Source: Pirellulaceae bacterium
Lineage (GTDB): Bacteria; Planctomycetota; Planctomycetia; Pirellulales; Pirellulaceae
Direction of reading: 5' to 3'
Assembly: GCA_022448645.1 (NCBI GenBank)
Contig: JAKVBZ010000009.1
Location: 1 to 64,000 of the forward strand
Length of the DNA: 64,000 bases
Shown: piece after piece, positions 45,669 through 54,722 of the stretch
How the letters are laid out: each line of letters opens with the position of its first letter
Numbering within the stretch: position 1 is the first letter of the stretch
Notes under the pieces: generated by a model
What the model was told of the DNA's origin: nothing
The model's database searches: none
The model's input: the letters and a program-made list of their open reading frames with translations, nothing else
Program-made: the position numbers and the translations under genes

Positions 45669-46244
45669 ATGAATCTATCACGAGACGAAGCTTGGGATCT
45701 GGTGTGCGAGTACATTCAGAGTGAAAGTTTGCGCTGCCATATGCTGGCTGTCGAAGCCGCCATGGTGGCGTACGCTAAGATTTTTGAGGAAGATGCACAC
45801 AAGTGGGGAATTGTTGGGTTGTTGCATGACTTTGACTACGAGCGCTGGCCAGATCCCCCCCATCATCCACTGAAAGGATCGGAGATTCTGCTAGAGCGTG
45901 GCTATCCTGATGATGTAATCTATGCCATCAAGTCGCACGCTGACTATCTTGAGGATTGTCCACGCGTTTCACGCATGGACAAGACGCTGTATGCCTGTGA
46001 CGAATTGGCCGGATTCATTTCTGCATGTGCTGTCGTTCGTCCAGAAAAAATTCATGGGATGAAGCCCAAAAGTGTGCGCAAAAAGATGAAACAAAAGTCT
46101 TTTGCGGCTGCGGTCAATCGAGATGACATCCTCAACGGTGCCGCCGATTTGGGAGTCGATCTCAACGAGCACATCCAAACGGTGATCTTGGCCATGACCG
46201 AGATTTCTGGCCAATTGGGGCTCGACGCTACCTCACAGAACTAA
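45669..46244 (+). CDS. HD-domain phosphohydrolase-like protein
   Basis: The 191-residue protein (ATG at 45669; a TTG at 45648 is weaker) is a compact HD-domain protein. The conserved metal residues appear as RCHMLAVEAAMV (His), GLLHDFDYERW (HD) and AIKSHADYL (His), then TLYACDELAGFISA with the last Asp. Such proteins hydrolyse phosphates in nucleotides or signalling molecules. MKPKSVRKKMKQKSFAAAVNR is a characteristic basic segment of this subfamily. The next gene, a pterin dehydratase, follows after 76 bases on the same strand. Confidence 0.9.
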   Translation: MNLSRDEAWDLVCEYIQSESLRCHMLAVEAAMVAYAKIFEEDAHKWGIVGLLHDFDYERWPDPPHHPLKGSEILLERGYPDDVIYAIKSHADYLEDCPRVSRMDKTLYACDELAGFISACAVVRPEKIHGMKPKSVRKKMKQKSFAAAVNRDDILNGAADLGVDLNEHIQTVILAMTEISGQLGLDATSQN

Positions 46245-46320
46245 CGCCAAGATCGTTTCACGAAGCGTGTATTTTGCGTACAATACTGGATTGTCTTTAT
46301 TGTTTTTCAGGAGCTAAAGC

Positions 46321-46683
46321 ATGGAAATCCAAAACACCGAACAACTTGTGGCAAAGAAGTGTAAGCCGTGCGAAGGCGGCGTGGATCCCTGTACGCTGGA
46401 AGAATCAGAACAGCAGCTCAGCAACTTAAATGGCTGGTACTTAACGCACGAAGGGCAGCGCATCCGCAAGGACTGGATCGTCAAGCATTTCATGGCTGGC
46501 ATGGATTTCTTTCATCGGGTGGCGGAAGTAGCCGAAGACGATGGTCATCATCCCGATTTGCACATCGCCGGTTATCGAAACGTTTCAGTCGAACTGTGGA
46601 CCCATGCCATTGGTGGGCTCAGTGAGAATGATTTCATTCTGGCTGCCAAGATTGATCTAATCCCGATTGAGCTTCAGTCGTAA
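46321..46683 (+). CDS. phhB: Pterin-4a-carbinolamine dehydratase
   Basis: The 120-residue protein carries the family motif EVAEDDGHHPDLHIAGYRNV with the catalytic His pair, and the ending ELWTHAIGGLSENDFILAAK of the active-site helix. An N-terminal extension of about 25 residues includes two cysteines (AKKCKPCEGGVDPC). It dehydrates 4a-hydroxytetrahydrobiopterin to regenerate the pterin cofactor of aromatic amino acid hydroxylases. A CAGGAG precedes the ATG. No hydroxylase gene is seen in the window, so the partner would be elsewhere, or the enzyme serves a moonlighting role. Confidence 0.95.
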   Translation: MEIQNTEQLVAKKCKPCEGGVDPCTLEESEQQLSNLNGWYLTHEGQRIRKDWIVKHFMAGMDFFHRVAEVAEDDGHHPDLHIAGYRNVSVELWTHAIGGLSENDFILAAKIDLIPIELQS

Positions 46684-46704
46684 AAATAGAAGGCCAACCA
46701 GACC

Positions 46705-47955
46705 GTGCAATACCCATCTACTTTTCGCGTGCAACAACACTTTGAACGTCCGGTCCTGGACGATGTGGAAATCGCCGTGGCGGACCAACTGCGTCCGTTG
46801 GCCACCAGTGGAAAGTTGCATGCCGGTCAGTCCGTCGCCGTGACGGTTGGCAGTCGTGGCATCGCGAACATCGCCCCGATCACCCGGCAAGCGATCGCGT
46901 CCCTCAAAGAGATGGGGGCCGAACCGTTTATCGTCCCGGCCATGGGTAGCCATGGAGGTGGAACAGCTGAAGGTCAACGTCGTATTGTTGAATCATACGG
47001 TATTACCGAAGAATACTGCGGCTGTCCAATCCGCTCCAGTATGGAAACCGTCGTCGTCTGCAGCGCCGCAGAGGGTTTTGACGTTCACTTCGACAAACTG
47101 GCCTTCGAAGCCGATCATGTGCTGGTCTGTAACCGCATCAAGCCTCACTCTCGTTTCGCTGGTGAAATCGAAAGTGGGTTGATGAAAATGCTACTGATCG
47201 GATTGGGAAAACATGCCGGGGCTACGATCTACCACTCGGCAATTATGGATTTGGCGTTTGGCCAAATTATTCGCAGCGTGGCTGGTGAGGTTCTGGCCAA
47301 CTGCAACATCCTCGGCGGATTGGCCATTGTCGAAAACGCATTTGATGAAACAGCAAGCGTAGAATTCGTAGCACCGTCCGATTTTCAAAAGCGGGAAAAA
47401 GAACTCTTGCAGTTGGCGCGACAGTGGATGCCAAAGCTGCCATTTTCTCAAATGGACGTGCTTCTCATGGACGAAATCGGCAAGGAAATCAGTGGTACTG
47501 GTTTTGACACGAATGTGGCAGGTCGCAAAGAAGAAGATGACGGCTGGCCACATCCAGAAGTTCGGTGCATGATGGTCCGACGACTTTCTAAAGCGACCCA
47601 TGGGAACGCTTGTGGCATTGGGATGATTGATATCGTTACACGGCGTGTGATGGATCAAATCGACCTGGAAACCACTTGGATCAACTGCCTGACCGGGGGA
47701 CACATCACGGCAGGTCGATTGCCTATGCACCGTGACACCGACCAAGCAACCCTAGACACAGCGCTCTCCCAAATCGGCATGACGGATCCTGCTGACGCGA
47801 AATTATTGTGGATCAAGAATACAAAAAAAATTACTGAAGTCGAATGCTCTGCGCCTTTCTTCGAAGAGGCTCAAGCTCGTGAGGACCTGGAAATCCTCAC
47901 CGACTTGCGGCCGATCTCGTTTGACGACCAAGGCAATTTGGTAGAGCAGTTCTGA
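46705..47955 (+). CDS. LarA-like DUF2088 protein
   Basis: The 416-residue protein begins at a GTG 21 bases after the dehydratase stop, so it probably shares its transcript. It matches the lactate-racemase N-terminal (DUF2088) fold: VAVTVGSRGIANIAPITRQA, FIVPAMGSHGGGTAEGQ, and RIKPHSRFAGEIESGLMKML with GLGKHAGA. Known LarA enzymes use a nickel-pincer cofactor to racemise lactate and need larB, larC and larE. None of these is seen nearby. The C-terminal half is typical of the broader DUF2088 group of unknown substrate. A nickel-dependent racemase or epimerase is a hypothesis only. Confidence 0.85.
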   Translation: MQYPSTFRVQQHFERPVLDDVEIAVADQLRPLATSGKLHAGQSVAVTVGSRGIANIAPITRQAIASLKEMGAEPFIVPAMGSHGGGTAEGQRRIVESYGITEEYCGCPIRSSMETVVVCSAAEGFDVHFDKLAFEADHVLVCNRIKPHSRFAGEIESGLMKMLLIGLGKHAGATIYHSAIMDLAFGQIIRSVAGEVLANCNILGGLAIVENAFDETASVEFVAPSDFQKREKELLQLARQWMPKLPFSQMDVLLMDEIGKEISGTGFDTNVAGRKEEDDGWPHPEVRCMMVRRLSKATHGNACGIGMIDIVTRRVMDQIDLETTWINCLTGGHITAGRLPMHRDTDQATLDTALSQIGMTDPADAKLLWIKNTKKITEVECSAPFFEEAQAREDLEILTDLRPISFDDQGNLVEQF

Positions 47956-48264
47956 GATACTCCAGCTAGGCAGACCCGCTTCTGTTGGGGGCCTGTTCAT
48001 CCATGAGTTAAAAGGGTGACTGATTTAGGCATCCGTGGACACCGGATAGATTTCATCTGTTCATGGCACCTTAGATGGAATCTGCTCGTCACGCCAGGTT
48101 TACCAGATAGCAGATTAGAAGCTTCCCTGCGATTAAATCAACAGACCTCTGCTCGTGGGGCTCCATGGATGTCAACGAAACGTCGAACTAGTTGTGTAAT
48201 GTCCACGAGCGATTGGATCAACAGATCCGTGGGTGAAGTAAAGAGTTGTCCGCCAAGTGTTGTT
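47956..48264. other. Intergenic region between convergent genes
   Basis: About 310 bases separate the stops of the DUF2088 gene and the large unknown gene. No coding frame, clear terminator hairpin or repeat was found. Confidence 0.5.
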
Positions 48265-50250
48265 TTATCCAAGCGGTAGTCGAGGCCGAATTGCACTGCC
48301 TGTTACTTCGTGCATTGAAGACTTCGCTGATGTCCCTGTTTGCGGAGTCACGTGGCTCGCTCGAAGACCTTGTAAGTATTCGATACCTGCCACTTCGACA
48401 TACGGTGGCTCATCCATGGAATCGAATGGTGCCTCTAGTTGAAAGAGCGGCTTCTGGTCCTTGCCCCATGCTACCAGCTCCAAACGGTCCAAGTTGCTGA
48501 CCGGTGTCGTGCGAATCAGCAGCAGCGGATCGGATCCTTGAGGCAGCACAGGAGCTAGAGGCGAGAAATCATAGTGGATCAACAATTCCTGAATCGAACT
48601 GTGAGTCGTTCTTAAAAACACAAAGTCATCAGCAGCTTGCACCGCGTCTTCGAGAGCTACAACGCCACGCCGAGTAGTTTGGCCCAGCTGCGACGCGGAA
48701 AACCCTTGATGTGTAAAGTTCCAATTATCACTGGTGGCAGATTTGCCCGAGTGCACCAGATCGGCATGTTGCTCACGAATCCATTCCCAGCGTTCGCGAG
48801 CGATACTTTCACTAAACGCGGTGTAAGACAAAAGCGTGGTGCGGTCTAATTCACCATGTAGTTTCCCGGCGCCGAATGGCCGGTCCAAAAAAAGAGCCAT
48901 CCCCAGCTCACGCCTCTCCTCCATTTCGGCCAGGTCGGACAAGCTCAGCTCCAATACGGTAGCAGCTGCGGAGGTTATTAGCCGATCGGTTGGGGTATGT
49001 TCGTACAATCGCAGGTGTCGCATTCGCGGATCGACGAGCTGATCATCGGGGACGGGGGCAAACCCATCCGGTGTGACGCGTTGATTCTCGCCAGGGGAAG
49101 TGGGGCGATCTGGGACCAGGTGCCCTTCATATTGGGAGCGACATTGCCAGGCTTGCCGTAAGGCCCGGCGGCGTTGACGTATTGCCCCAAGACTTGCTGA
49201 TTCTCCTGGTTCGGCGAGGAATAAATTGGAATATTGTTGAATCAAATCTAGGTAATCGCACAATACTGCATCGAGAAACAAGGCGTCGGGATAATTGGCT
49301 CCGAAATGATGGAATACCTTTAAGTCATACGCGTTAAGGTGTCGCACCAGATGTCGCAGGATATAGCTGAGTAGATCCACAACGGCGGCCGGACCGAGTA
49401 AGTCGGGTTTTGCCCAGTTGCGCAGCAGGTTCGTCAAGTTGTCGACAAGCTGGGTGTACGGTGATAGTGACAGACGGTGGAACAGTGTTTTCACAACCTG
49501 TATTAGATTGGACGAGGTGCGACCTCGGGCGAGCCAACGTTGGTGTAGCTGATGTGAAAAGAGTTGCATGTGTGAAGCGTCCGCAGAACGAAGCACCGTT
49601 TCGAGTACAAGGCTTTGCGTGTGGGCATCCCCACTAGAATCGGTTTTCGTCGAATGCTTTTCGGTGATACCCCACCATTTCTCAATCACCTCCGCCGGGT
49701 CGCTCAAGGACTGGTTCCCCTGGCACGTTATGGGGAAGTAGGAAAGTTCCCCAAAGGTGAATCCAGGTAGTGGCGACTCCCACGACGTAATCGGTAGGCG
49801 GCTACCACCAATGACTGCCCGCGTCACCGACTCCGACAACAGTCCTGATACGGAGGACTCCGTCCAATTGTCTCGCAAATGGACGCTCGCCACGAGTTCG
49901 GCCAACCATTTTTGCACCTGTCGTGATTCAATCACACGAGGTTGGCTTTCATACGATTCCCATGCATGGGAAAGAATGTAGCGAACCACATAGATGCGTC
50001 CTTTTTTTGCATCCCACTTGAACGCCAAAACTGGAGATGAAGATTCGGTACCGGGGCTATCTACGAACACATTCCAAGTTTGAAATGTTTTTGTTTCGCG
50101 CGTTTGCGTTGCATCCAATAGATGGCCGTGAAAGACTTCCCAGAAACACGTATCTTCACGAACATGCTCAACGCGCAACTGACGACCAGCTGCTAGGTAG
50201 AAGCGTGCTGGCTGAAAAACGTGGTTCGCTAATAGTGCTTCGAGCTGCAT
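48265..50250 (-). CDS. Large protein of unknown function
   Basis: With the ATG at 50250 the product has 661 residues; a TTG at 50346 would add 32. It has no signal peptide or membrane helix, so it is probably cytoplasmic. The first 110 residues look beta-rich (WEVFHGHLLDATQ, VLAFKWDAKKGRIYVVRYI). The middle, about 270-380, is helical and leucine-rich (LVDNLTNLLRNWAK, LLSYILRHLVRHL). The rest is mixed with many charged residues. I see no catalytic motif and do not recognise a family. It is divergent from csrA, 192 bases away, sharing its promoter region. Confidence 0.7.
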   Translation of the reverse strand: MQLEALLANHVFQPARFYLAAGRQLRVEHVREDTCFWEVFHGHLLDATQTRETKTFQTWNVFVDSPGTESSSPVLAFKWDAKKGRIYVVRYILSHAWESYESQPRVIESRQVQKWLAELVASVHLRDNWTESSVSGLLSESVTRAVIGGSRLPITSWESPLPGFTFGELSYFPITCQGNQSLSDPAEVIEKWWGITEKHSTKTDSSGDAHTQSLVLETVLRSADASHMQLFSHQLHQRWLARGRTSSNLIQVVKTLFHRLSLSPYTQLVDNLTNLLRNWAKPDLLGPAAVVDLLSYILRHLVRHLNAYDLKVFHHFGANYPDALFLDAVLCDYLDLIQQYSNLFLAEPGESASLGAIRQRRRALRQAWQCRSQYEGHLVPDRPTSPGENQRVTPDGFAPVPDDQLVDPRMRHLRLYEHTPTDRLITSAAATVLELSLSDLAEMEERRELGMALFLDRPFGAGKLHGELDRTTLLSYTAFSESIARERWEWIREQHADLVHSGKSATSDNWNFTHQGFSASQLGQTTRRGVVALEDAVQAADDFVFLRTTHSSIQELLIHYDFSPLAPVLPQGSDPLLLIRTTPVSNLDRLELVAWGKDQKPLFQLEAPFDSMDEPPYVEVAGIEYLQGLRASHVTPQTGTSAKSSMHEVTGSAIRPRLPLG

Positions 50251-50442
50251 CGTTTGTGCATACTTCCTGGGTCCCCAAGTCACTCTCTGCGGCTTGCCGC
50301 ATTTGATCTGAGTCGCGGCGATCCGCCATGCTGAGTTTGTAGACAAGTGGTACCATGCGAGAGGTCACATGCAAGGGGTTGGCTATCCGATTTTGAAGTG
50401 GTACCAGCAGTTGTCATCATTTTTTCAAGGAAGAGGTGCATC

Positions 50443-50658
50443 ATGTTAGTGCTGAGTCGCAAAGCGGACCAATCAATTCATATTGGTGATGAGATTCGCA
50501 TCACGGTGGTGCGGATTCGCGGCAACCGTGTCAAACTGGGCATTGAAGCTCCAGGCGAGGTGTCCGTGTTGCGGGGTGAGTTAGTGGCTCCCTTGCAGGA
50601 GGAACCAGCAGATGCTGTCCTGGCAAATCCTCCCTCACCTTTGGTGTCGCGCGGATAG
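50443..50658 (+). CDS. csrA: Carbon storage regulator CsrA
   Basis: The 71-residue protein is CsrA: MLVLSRKADQSIHIGDEIRI at the start, then VVRIRGNRVKLGIEAPGEVS with the RNA-binding strand residues. The last 20 residues (EEPADAVLANPPSPLVSRG) form a family-variable tail. AAGGAAGAGG precedes the ATG at 50443. It is a dimeric RNA-binding protein that represses or activates translation at GGA-containing leaders. Upstream frames in the same phase are not part of the protein. No FliW or flagellar gene is near, so its targets here are unknown. Confidence 0.96.
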   Translation: MLVLSRKADQSIHIGDEIRITVVRIRGNRVKLGIEAPGEVSVLRGELVAPLQEEPADAVLANPPSPLVSRG

Positions 50659-50796
50659 TGCCTGTTTGCGGGCTACCGGTTTCAACGTAGGGCAGGTTAC
50701 AGCATAGCGCAACATCTAAACTTAAATGGAGACTTAACATCCATAGAGGAAATATCGGGCGGACCGAACAAGTGCTCAGACTGACTGCTTAGATGA

Positions 50797-52164
50797 TTAT
50801 GGAGCACTGACTTGCGTGGATTCGGTGGAATGTCCTTTGCGCACCCACTCATTCAGTCCGCCTTTCATGCTACGGACATTCCGATAGCCCAAAGACTTCA
50901 GATAGAGCACAGAACGTTTAGAGAATTTACCGATATTGCAGACCATTACTAATGGCGCCTCTCGATCCTTGGGCAGTTCTGCTAGGCGTTCGGGCAGTTC
51001 CTCTTCGGGAATGTTGACGGAACCGGCAATGTGCATGTCGCCAAACATTTCCCCGTTGCGGATGTCGATCACGGTCGGTTTGTCTGCGGTTTGTAGTTGT
51101 GCTTGCAAGTCAGTCGCCTTGACGGAATCGTATTTGTTTTTGAGGTTCTCCATCAATTCGGCGACAAAAGTATCGTTTTTACTAACGGTTTCTGCTGTTT
51201 CTACCTGAGGAGGTGCGAAATTAGGGAAGTGTCGCACGATTGACGAGGCGTACTTGAAGATGTCGTCGGGAAAAACTACCACCACCAGATTGCCCGGTTC
51301 GTCGGGAACCATCCGCAGGGCGCCGACAAGTGCCATGCCCGAGCTGGGACCTGCGATAATGCTTTCCTCGCGGATTAAGCGGTAGCACATGTCGTATGCG
51401 TCTCGGTTAGTGACTTCAGTTTCTTGGTCGTATTCTTCGGGGCGATACAATTTCGTCTGTTGCAGCTGGCGCTGACTGCGGACTCCGGGAATATCGTGTC
51501 CTTCCTCAGGACAGACTCCCAATACCTGAACCTGGCTGTTTTGTTCTTTGAGAAAGCGTCCTGTTCCAGTAATCGTGCCACACGTACCCAAACCAGCCAC
51601 GAAATGGGTGACCTTTTGTTGAGTTTGGCGCCAGATCTCGGGGCCGGTGGTCCGGTAATGAGCTCCCGGGTTTGCTTCGTTGACATATTGATCCAGGATT
51701 TCAAAATCGGGATCTGATTTTGCTTTATCGTGAGCCTTAGCGATGGCGCCTTCAGGGGCTCCAGGTGCTGGGCACAGTGAGTCATCCAGTTCGACAACGT
51801 CACTCCCAAAGAACCTGAGGACGGTTCGTTTTTCCAAAGGGATGCCCATCGAGAGTGGCGTTTGTATTCCGTAACCACGCTGGTTGGCAATCATGGCCAT
51901 GCCCAAGCCGGTATTTCCTGATGTCGCTTCCACCAGGTTCTTTCCGGGCTGAAGAACACCCCGTTCTTCTGCATCCCGAATGAGGTTTGCAGCCACTCGA
52001 TCTTTCACCGCGCCAAAGGGATTGAACCATTCTAGCTTGGCGTAAATTTGGGCGTGCTCAAACGGCACCACTTTATTCAGCCGAACTAATGGAGTTGGAT
52101 TGTCCTCGTTAGAGAGTAAACCGAGGATCGAGTCGTAAACGCGAAAGGTGTGATCATCTGCCAT
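50797..52164 (-). CDS. Cysteine synthase / cystathionine beta-synthase-like enzyme fused to rhodanese
   Basis: The 455-residue protein has a fold-II PLP domain of the CysK/CysM type up to about residue 330: NPFGAVKDRV with the Schiff-base Lys54, TSGNTG (81-86) for the substrate carboxylate, GLGTCGTITGTG for the phosphate, and GPSSGMALVGAL. A linker leads to a rhodanese domain at about 350-450 (TVIDIRNGEMFGDMHIAGSV, VCNIGKFSKRS with the catalytic Cys409). The fusion suggests that sulfur is passed between a persulfide carrier and cysteine. It faces the sulfite reductase gene across a 250-base divergent gap, fitting sulfur assimilation. Confidence 0.93.
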   Translation of the reverse strand: MADDHTFRVYDSILGLLSNEDNPTPLVRLNKVVPFEHAQIYAKLEWFNPFGAVKDRVAANLIRDAEERGVLQPGKNLVEATSGNTGLGMAMIANQRGYGIQTPLSMGIPLEKRTVLRFFGSDVVELDDSLCPAPGAPEGAIAKAHDKAKSDPDFEILDQYVNEANPGAHYRTTGPEIWRQTQQKVTHFVAGLGTCGTITGTGRFLKEQNSQVQVLGVCPEEGHDIPGVRSQRQLQQTKLYRPEEYDQETEVTNRDAYDMCYRLIREESIIAGPSSGMALVGALRMVPDEPGNLVVVVFPDDIFKYASSIVRHFPNFAPPQVETAETVSKNDTFVAELMENLKNKYDSVKATDLQAQLQTADKPTVIDIRNGEMFGDMHIAGSVNIPEEELPERLAELPKDREAPLVMVCNIGKFSKRSVLYLKSLGYRNVRSMKGGLNEWVRKGHSTESTQVSAP

Positions 52165-52414
52165 AATTGGCGAATATACCAGATACTGAGCCAGCCTACC
52201 AATGTCGCTGATAACCTCTCGCCAAAGGACCCTTGTTTGAACCGATTAAGCCAGCTGGCTCTAAGTGTTGGGGACCTTGGAACTGGACGCAATTGCCTTG
52301 GCCGGATGCTTCTGGTAAGTTGCCCATTGGGTGCACCGGCCCGATCTATGTGCCGGGGTACTCCATTAGCACGGGGGCTAAGATTCCTCAGCATCGACAC
52401 CGGGAGATTATGTA
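52165..52414. promoter_or_regulatory. Divergent promoter region of the sulfur-assimilation genes
   Basis: The 250 bases between the cysteine synthase-rhodanese and sulfite reductase starts must drive both genes. A short frame (52233-52415) ends over the reductase ATG but lacks motifs. GGGAG at 52402-52406 is the ribosome-binding site for the reductase. No operator could be assigned. Confidence 0.45.
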
Positions 52415-54685
52415 ATGAAGGCCAGCCATGAACTTTGGAAAGAGAGGTTGTCGGGTGATCTTCCAAGTCAACTTGCTGATGAAGTCGACACATTCGAGCA
52501 AGAAATCTCGCTAAGAAGTCAGGACAAGGTTGACGAAAAGGTGTTTGCCGAAACCCGGCTGCGCCGTGGTGTCTATGGACAGCGGTACGACAATGGCCAG
52601 CGGCATGACGGCAATGAGTCTCGCCAGCTGGAATACGACGCCGATAAGCACACCAAAGGACCTAATACCGTCTGGGATGCCCCCGGGATGCAGCGGATTA
52701 AGATCCCCTACGGTGGGTTGAATCCAGAACAATTGGAAGTCTTGGCTGAGCTCGCCGAGGAATATTCTGATTGCATTGCTCACGTAACTACGCGACAAGA
52801 CATTCAGCTGCACTATGTCCATATCGGTAACACGCCCACGCTGATGCGACGCTTAGCCACCGTCGGTATTACCACACGCGAAGCCTGTGGTAACTCGGTC
52901 CGTAATGTCACGGGATGTCCTTTTGCCGGAATCTGCCAGGACGAAGCCTTTGACGTTACTCCCTATTCGCGAGCTCTCGCTCAATTCTTGTTGGGTCATC
53001 CCGATGCGCAGAATTTTGGACGCAAATTCAAACCTACGTTTAGCGGTTGTGCCCAGCACTCTTGTGGCCTGACCGCCATGCACGATCTGGGATTCACGGC
53101 GGTCGTCCGAGAAGTCGATGGTGAGTCGCAACGTGGATTTCAAGTATGGGTCGGAGGCGGGTTAGGTGCTGTTCCTCGCCAGGCTAAAGTGTTCGATGAA
53201 TTTGTCTCACCGGAAGAAATTTTGCCGCTATCTCAAGCCATTTGTCGTGTCTTCGGCAAGCATGGCGAAAAGAAAATGCGCAGTCGGGCCAGGATCAAGT
53301 TCCTCATCGAGAAAGTCGGCATGGAAAAGTTCCGTGAAATGGTGTTGGAAGAGCGTCCAAAACTTCCGCACGATCCGGCCTGGACCGAGTATTTGGCTGA
53401 TGTCGACCGGGATGAAGAAACCCCGCTGAAGCCGCCTGGTGAATTGCCCGAGCCAAATGGAGATGTACGATACAACCAATGGATTGCCGCCAACCTGCGA
53501 CCGCAGCGCCAGGCAGGTTATGTGACGGCGACGGTCGCTTTACCGTTGGGCGACCTGTCCTCTGATCAGTTGCGTGCACTGGCTGATATCGTGCGCGAAT
53601 TCACCAATGGTACTGTCCGAGCTACTGTCGAACAGAACTTTGTCATTCGCTGGGTCAGCCAAAGTGATGTTCCCGCACTTTACAAGGCGTTAGAACGTGT
53701 TGGACTTCACGAACCGGGCGCGAGCAGCATTACCGACATCGTCACTTGCCCTGGGACGGACACATGTAAGTTGGGTATCTCCTCATCGCGCGGTTTGGCC
53801 GCCGAACTAAGAAACCGCCTCGATCGCAAGGGTGTGGAGCTTGACGAAGCCATTCGTAATCTGCATATCAAAATTTCAGGTTGTTTTAACAGCTGTGGAC
53901 AGCATCACGTTTGCGATATTGGTTTCTATGGCGCCAATCGTACTATCAATGGTTACAAAATTCCTCACTTCCAGGTTGTCCTGGGTGGACAATGGGAAGA
54001 GAACGCAGCGTCGTACGGGTTGCCAATTGTGGCGATTCCTTCTAAGCGAATCCCAGACGCGCTCGAGAGGATCACGGATATTTATTTACGTGAGCGTACC
54101 TCAGGCGAACGGTTTACCAATTTCGTAGGGCGCATCGGCAAAGCCAAGATTCGTCAGGCGCTCGATGATTTGACTCAGGACATTCCAGAACACGAAAAAG
54201 ACCCCAATTTCTATGCTGATTGGGGAGATCCGCGACAATATAGTATTGGTGACATCGGCAAGGGTGAATGTGCCGGCGAAGTGGTCACCCAATATGAATT
54301 TGAAACCACTGGCGCCGAACGCATGGTCTTTGGTGCTCAGATCCTGTTGGACGGTGGCAACGCACAGAAGGCAGGTGAAGACGCTTATGCGGCGATGATC
54401 CGTGCAGCACGCGCCCTCGTTCTCATCCAGTACGACGATGTGACCAATGATGCGGACGAAGTTGTTGAGGAATTCAAGGAACGGTATTTTGACACCGAGG
54501 TATTTCTCGATCCGTTTGCAGGCCCCAAATTTGCCAATTATCTATTCGAAGCACACGAACGCTCAAGTGCCGCGCCTGTCGAATACTCTGCCGAATCCGC
54601 ACACCATCTGATTGAGGAATCACAATTGTTTATTGAAGCGGTTCATACCTGCTATAACCGGCTTCGCTCAGAACCGGTAGCATGA
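52415..54685 (+). CDS. Sulfite/nitrite reductase (sirohaem) with HEPN-like C-terminal extension
   Basis: The 756-residue protein is a ferredoxin-type sirohaem reductase made of two ferredoxin-like plus sirohaem-binding halves. The cluster ligands are Cys445 and Cys451 (TCPGTDTCKLGIS) and Cys490 and Cys494 (SGCFNSCGQHH), the C-x5-C and C-x3-C pair. The first half has GNSVRNVTGCPFAGIC and FSGCAQHSC as well. From about residue 600 an extra domain of roughly 150 residues (AGEDAYAAMIRAARALVLIQ, HLIEESQLFIEAVHTCYNR) looks helical and HEPN-like. It should make sulfide for the neighbouring cysteine synthase, or reduce nitrite. The next gene lies 37 bases away. Confidence 0.93.
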   Translation: MKASHELWKERLSGDLPSQLADEVDTFEQEISLRSQDKVDEKVFAETRLRRGVYGQRYDNGQRHDGNESRQLEYDADKHTKGPNTVWDAPGMQRIKIPYGGLNPEQLEVLAELAEEYSDCIAHVTTRQDIQLHYVHIGNTPTLMRRLATVGITTREACGNSVRNVTGCPFAGICQDEAFDVTPYSRALAQFLLGHPDAQNFGRKFKPTFSGCAQHSCGLTAMHDLGFTAVVREVDGESQRGFQVWVGGGLGAVPRQAKVFDEFVSPEEILPLSQAICRVFGKHGEKKMRSRARIKFLIEKVGMEKFREMVLEERPKLPHDPAWTEYLADVDRDEETPLKPPGELPEPNGDVRYNQWIAANLRPQRQAGYVTATVALPLGDLSSDQLRALADIVREFTNGTVRATVEQNFVIRWVSQSDVPALYKALERVGLHEPGASSITDIVTCPGTDTCKLGISSSRGLAAELRNRLDRKGVELDEAIRNLHIKISGCFNSCGQHHVCDIGFYGANRTINGYKIPHFQVVLGGQWEENAASYGLPIVAIPSKRIPDALERITDIYLRERTSGERFTNFVGRIGKAKIRQALDDLTQDIPEHEKDPNFYADWGDPRQYSIGDIGKGECAGEVVTQYEFETTGAERMVFGAQILLDGGNAQKAGEDAYAAMIRAARALVLIQYDDVTNDADEVVEEFKERYFDTEVFLDPFAGPKFANYLFEAHERSSAAPVEYSAESAHHLIEESQLFIEAVHTCYNRLRSEPVA

Positions 54686-54722
54686 CTAGAAGTAAAAATC
54701 TTTAACAACCACCCGCAAGAGC

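Noticed and set aside
45220..45715. Minus-strand frames of 94 and 87 codons
   Set aside because: They overlap each other, match no family and lack translation signals.
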